Positions 60,127-64,000 of a stretch of 64,000 nt of DNA are shown in pieces. Origin of the DNA: Circinella minor (taxonomy: Eukaryota > Mucoromycota > Mucoromycetes > Mucorales > Lichtheimiaceae); assembly GCA_016758965.1 (NCBI GenBank), contig JAEPRB010000018.1, positions 248,001 to 312,000 of the forward strand. Reading direction: 5' to 3'. The position numbers were made by a program, and so were the translations under genes. Every line of letters begins with the position of its first letter. Position 1 is the stretch's first letter. The notes below the pieces were generated by a model that was not told where the DNA came from, did no database searches, and was given only the letters and a program-made list of their open reading frames with translations.

Positions 60127-61748
60127 GTTGGTCAAACTTAAAGTAGTTGTCAAAGCAAAAAAGTGAACAACCCCCTCCCTCTCATCGAACATTAAATACC
60201 AAGCCACCTTGTGGCCAATGAGCTGTCGATCGGATCATTATTCCCGAATTCCATCCCCTTTAGAACAATTTGTACAACTTACAATCTGTACAACGATTAA
60301 TATGTACGTATAATTCAACTAGCTATCCAAAAAAAAAAAAAAAAGAGATATATCTATTCTTACAGCTACAAATACAAATACATCTACTCTATTTTTTTTT
60401 CATCAATCTTATATCTATTACATCAGAGAATATAATTATTACATTATTATTGATAAGTTTGTTTCTAGGAAATGTATATATGATTAATCTTATTACGTGT
60501 GTTAAGTGTTTTTTTTATCTTTGTTGTATTGTAAAATTCTATATCAATATAATGACTTGATAAATAGTAGTGGATTCTTATGCATCCCGGAAAAAAAAAT
60601 GTCAATCTCTTTTATCAGCAGAGCTGGTTACGAGTTATTATGCTGTATAGTATTGAAGAAAAAATCACTTTTTTTAGTATCCATAACACACACTGCTACC
60701 AGAATTACAGATAATAATGTCACAATTGCACAGACTTCCTTTTTTAATAAGGTTTTAATATATTGTTAATATAATATCTAATAACGATGAATCACGGATC
60801 TCAGTTCTTAAACAACAACAAAATGGACTGCTTATATTGATGTACATAATGAAAAATGTACTATCTACCATACAACCATACGTACTTTAAAAAACAACAA
60901 CAAATAATAATATATTTACGTACCTAAACTCGTATGGTAATTCTATACTTTCTTTTATTTGTATATATAAATTTCTACTTGACAATATTTTTATTTTTAA
61001 TAGGTGGGTATAAACTGCTGTATAGTAGTACATTATATATATATATATATATATATATGCATAAACACCGATCTACATTAAGCAAAATAAGTATGCATCA
61101 TCAATAAACCGTGCTAAATAACATAAAATTTTGATGATATAGTTGTTTTTTTTTTTTTTTGTAAAAATAATCTGCTAAAAACTGTAAGAGTATCGTTATT
61201 TTATATAGTCTATAATAACAATTTAGCTCTTAAAACCCCTTAATTTTTTTTTTATCACGGGTCTGGTAAAATATAGTTTTCTTTTTTGTACGTAGTTAAA
61301 TAATAGATCGTATATTTTTCTTAAAGAATTCAAAATGTTTGGATAAAAATAACTTATGTTGCCATACTTTCAGGGCTTAAAAAACAAGGAAACCTCTTAA
61401 TAATATATTATATTCATAACATCTAACTTTTTTTTTTCAAATCAGGAACCCCCTCCCCCTTATTTTCTTTCATTACCAAGAATGAAATTGGAGCAAAGAA
61501 AAAAGGCTTTAACCCCTTAGTTGATAAAGTGAACAATCAAAAAAAAAAAGCTAGAAACTATATATACGGACGATTATTATTTCCTGGTATCAGATTGTTA
61601 AATAAAATATCTAAAAATATTTCTTTACAATTTTCAGTCAAATAATTCTCTTCTTGTTCATTCTTCTCCTTCTTTTCATCTGCTACAACATCTTTTGTTC
61701 TCTTTTTTTTTTATTATTAGTATTATAATTTAGTGTTGTTGATTTAAT
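60127..61748. other. Intergenic, 1.6 kb, before subtilase gene
   Basis: No gene was recognised; ORFs of 60-96 codons are low-complexity. TA tract at 61036-61058, an X-box half-like GTTGCCATACTTTC (61358-61371), and a TATA-like stretch near 61558-61565 about 185 bp before the protease start. Confidence 0.6.
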
Positions 61749-64000
61749 ATGTTTGCGATAACAGTTGTTACTGTGGCCATGTTAATCATTGTCATGACAA
61801 TACAGCATACATTGGCAAAAACAATTCCTGGTGCTTTTATAATTGAATATGCTGAGGATAACACATCAGATTCGATCATTCAACAGCACAATCGTCTATT
61901 ATCTACACTAGGACCATTATCCCAATCATTAGATGTACGACAAACTTATTCATCACCTTTATTTCGTGGTGTATCAGTCAACCTTGATAATAATAATAGT
62001 CCATCGTCATCACCTTCATTCTCAGCCCTACAAACGGTTGCCAATAACAGTTCTAATAATGAAATAGAAGATCCACATCATCCTGTTTTAAAACAACTCA
62101 TTCGAAATCCATCCGTTCTTAACATCTATCCTATCATGGAAGTACCAAGGCCACAATGGATAGTAGAAGAAAAACAGGTCCGTATGCCTTATGAAAATAC
62201 CTTAAGTCAGCTCAAGAATATTCATCAAGAACTTAATATTACTGGCTCTGGAATTACCGTTGGCATTTTAGATTCAGGTAATTTTTTTTTTTTTGTGTGT
62301 GCATAAATTACAAATAATAATAATATTAATAATTAAAAGAAAAACAAAATTATTAATATGGCTACTATGGATTCAGGTATCGATTATGAACATCCTGCTT
62401 TGGGTGGAGGATTTGGAGAAGGTTACAGGGTTCGATTAGGATATAACTTGATTGATTCAGACAAAGATGATAAAGAAGCTGGAACCCATCGTGGTCCTAA
62501 CGATCCATATGATGTTTGTCTTGGTGATGTAGGTGGTAAGTAACATAGTCCTAGGTAATTAATTGATTATTCGTTATCAATTGTTTATTTAAAAAAGAAA
62601 CTTATATATATATACAGGTCATGGTACACACGTTAGTGGAATCATTGCTGGTGTCGATCAAAATAAGGTAAAAAAAGAAAAAGAGAGAGAGGGAGAAAGA
62701 TAAGGAAAAAATATTGAATTAAATGAATTGACCCAAAAAAAATAAAATAGGATTTTCTTGGTGTAGCACCAGACGTCACTCTAGGCATGTAAGGATTATG
62801 AATAATTTTCAGTAGTTGTCTTTTCTTTTTATAAATCAATCATAAAAAGCAGGATCAAAACTTGTCATACTAAACATTATTATGTAGGTGGCGTGTTTTT
62901 GGATGTACTGGTGGTGCAAGTGAAGATCTTATAATCAAAGCAATGGAAATGGCTTATGCTGCAGGTACTGTAAAATATATGATAACAGTCTACTGGAAGA
63001 AAGAATAATAACAAAAATCATATGGCTTAAAATGTATAGGTTGCAACGTCATTAATCTTAGTTTAGGTACACAAGATGCATGGCCAGAAAGTTCCATGTC
63101 AGTTGTAGCTAATAGACTTGCAGAAAATGGTGTTGTTGGTATGCATCTTCTACTATCGCTATTGTTAATGTTGTTAAAAAAAATTGTATTCAAAAAAAAA
63201 AAAAGGCGTTCTATTTGACTAAACAGTTAAGTGTAATATAATTATATAGTGGTTAGCGTTGCAGGTAACCAAGGTAGTGAAGGTGTTTATTTGCAAAATA
63301 GTCCTGGAGCTGGATCAAAAGTTATCTCAGTAGCATCAGTAGATAATTCGTTTTATCTCACTCTAGCAGTTACTACAGATGAATTACCTGATAAAAATTA
63401 TCGTACGTCAAAAACACCTTAAAATATTAAAAAAAAAAATTAAGACTGTATATATATATATATACGATCTTTTTACATACTTTTTGGTTTTCCCCTTATT
63501 AATACCATTTTTAGCATACGCCATGTCATCTACAACAAAACAAATGCCGAATGGAACAATTACAGTTTTATTTGATGAGCAACGACCCGAACTTGTTACT
63601 ACTGGTTGTCCAAACGCTATTAGAACCAATTTATCGGCACTGGCCCCTTTAAATGGTACTACTTTACTTGTACGCCGGGGAGATTGTCCTTTTTCTGAGA
63701 AATTTGTATTTGCTGAACGACTCGGTGCACAGGCTCTTTTGATCTATGATGAAGACGATAAAAATGCAGATCATGCTATTCTAGCCTTAACACCTGGTAT
63801 TACAATTCCAGCCGCTGGAACATCCAAAGAATTTGCCCATCAATTGATAGCTATTGCTAAGAAGAAGCAAGAAGAAGAAGAAGAAGAAGGAAAAGATGGA
63901 GTAAAAACAAGTACGCCCCCTATTATAGCATCATCTATAAACATATATTTTAGTACTCAAGAATTGAGCCGACCCCTTTTATCAGAAGGTCAAGTGTCAT
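61749..64000 (+). CDS. Subtilisin-like serine protease with PA domain (3' end outside window)
   Basis: This is a secreted or vacuolar S8 peptidase made as a prepropeptide. Exons seen are 61749-62277, 62377-62535, 62618-62667, 62751-62788, 62888-62964, 63040-63138, 63250-63402 and 63515 onward. About 530 residues are visible. A hydrophobic signal segment (about 4-23) precedes an I9-like propeptide (AFIIEYAEDNTSDSIIQQHN and PSVLNIYPIMEVPRP). The catalytic Asp is in VGILDSGIDYEHPALGGG (about 175), His in GGHGTHVSGIIAG (about 231) and the oxyanion Asn in VVSVAGNQGSEG (about 324). A protease-associated insert follows (TTLLVRRGDCPFSEKFVFAE, QALLIYDEDD), as in PA-domain subtilases. The catalytic Ser must lie beyond base 64000. 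Intron 1 is flanked by a direct repeat (see findings). Confidence 0.95.

Overview
This is a very AT-rich, intron-dense eukaryotic window. Introns are mostly 50-120 bp with GT..AG ends, and intergenic DNA is full of A/T homopolymers, TA tracts and trinucleotide microsatellites. The gene content is fungal: a fungal-type P450, the fungal 21-kDa complex I subunit, a Pop3-like RNase P protein, an SRPK/Sky1 kinase, a CaaX Rho GTPase and a P5-type ATPase. An Integrator subunit (IntS9) and a FANCJ/BRIP1-type helicase, with many short introns, point to an early-diverging fungus, most likely Mucoromycota. That placement is inference. All gene models were spliced by hand from visible GT/AG (one GC/AG) sites and checked for reading-frame continuity.

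Layout. 1-7 kb: 3' part of a cytochrome P450 (+), THG1 (-), NOP10 (-, very short, two exons), INTS9 (+). 7.4-11.4 kb: a 1258-aa Ser/Thr-rich coiled-coil protein (+). 12-14.8 kb: a secreted alkaline phosphatase (-). 15.7-18.8 kb: three tandem PB1-like genes of one small family (+), two of them with hydrophobic C-terminal tails. 20-23.3 kb: complex I 21-kDa subunit and a membrane GT2 glycosyltransferase (+). 23.3-25.2 kb: gene-free repeats with a G-quadruplex-type tract. 25.2-27.5 kb: MFS transporter (-). 28.1-29.3 kb: a degenerate Tc1/mariner-like element with TA target duplication. 29.5-34.8 kb: a P5-like P-type ATPase with a secreted-type Cys-rich N-terminus (-). 35.7-40.8 kb: symplekin (+). 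41.4-44 kb: Rho GTPase and Pop3-like protein (+). 44.2-46.8 kb: SRPK kinase (-). 47.8-54.6 kb: an unidentified membrane protein, a DsbA/thioredoxin-fold protein and a 24-exon FANCJ-like helicase (+). 55.5-57.1 kb: cyclophilin-40 (-), divergent from a PIH1-domain protein (57.7-58.9 kb, +). 59-60.1 kb: a mitochondrial helical-repeat-like protein (-). 61.7 kb to the end: 5' part of a subtilisin-like protease with a PA domain (+).

There are no operons. Functional themes are RNA processing (THG1, NOP10, INTS9, symplekin, Pop3, SRPK), Hsp90 co-chaperones facing each other across one promoter region (Cyp40 and PIH1), and membrane/secretory functions. The best candidates for something undescribed are the PB1-like tandem family, the P5-type ATPase with its Cys-rich ectodomain and altered M4 motif, and X-box-like palindromes recurring in several promoters. 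No tRNA, rRNA or CRISPR array was recognised.
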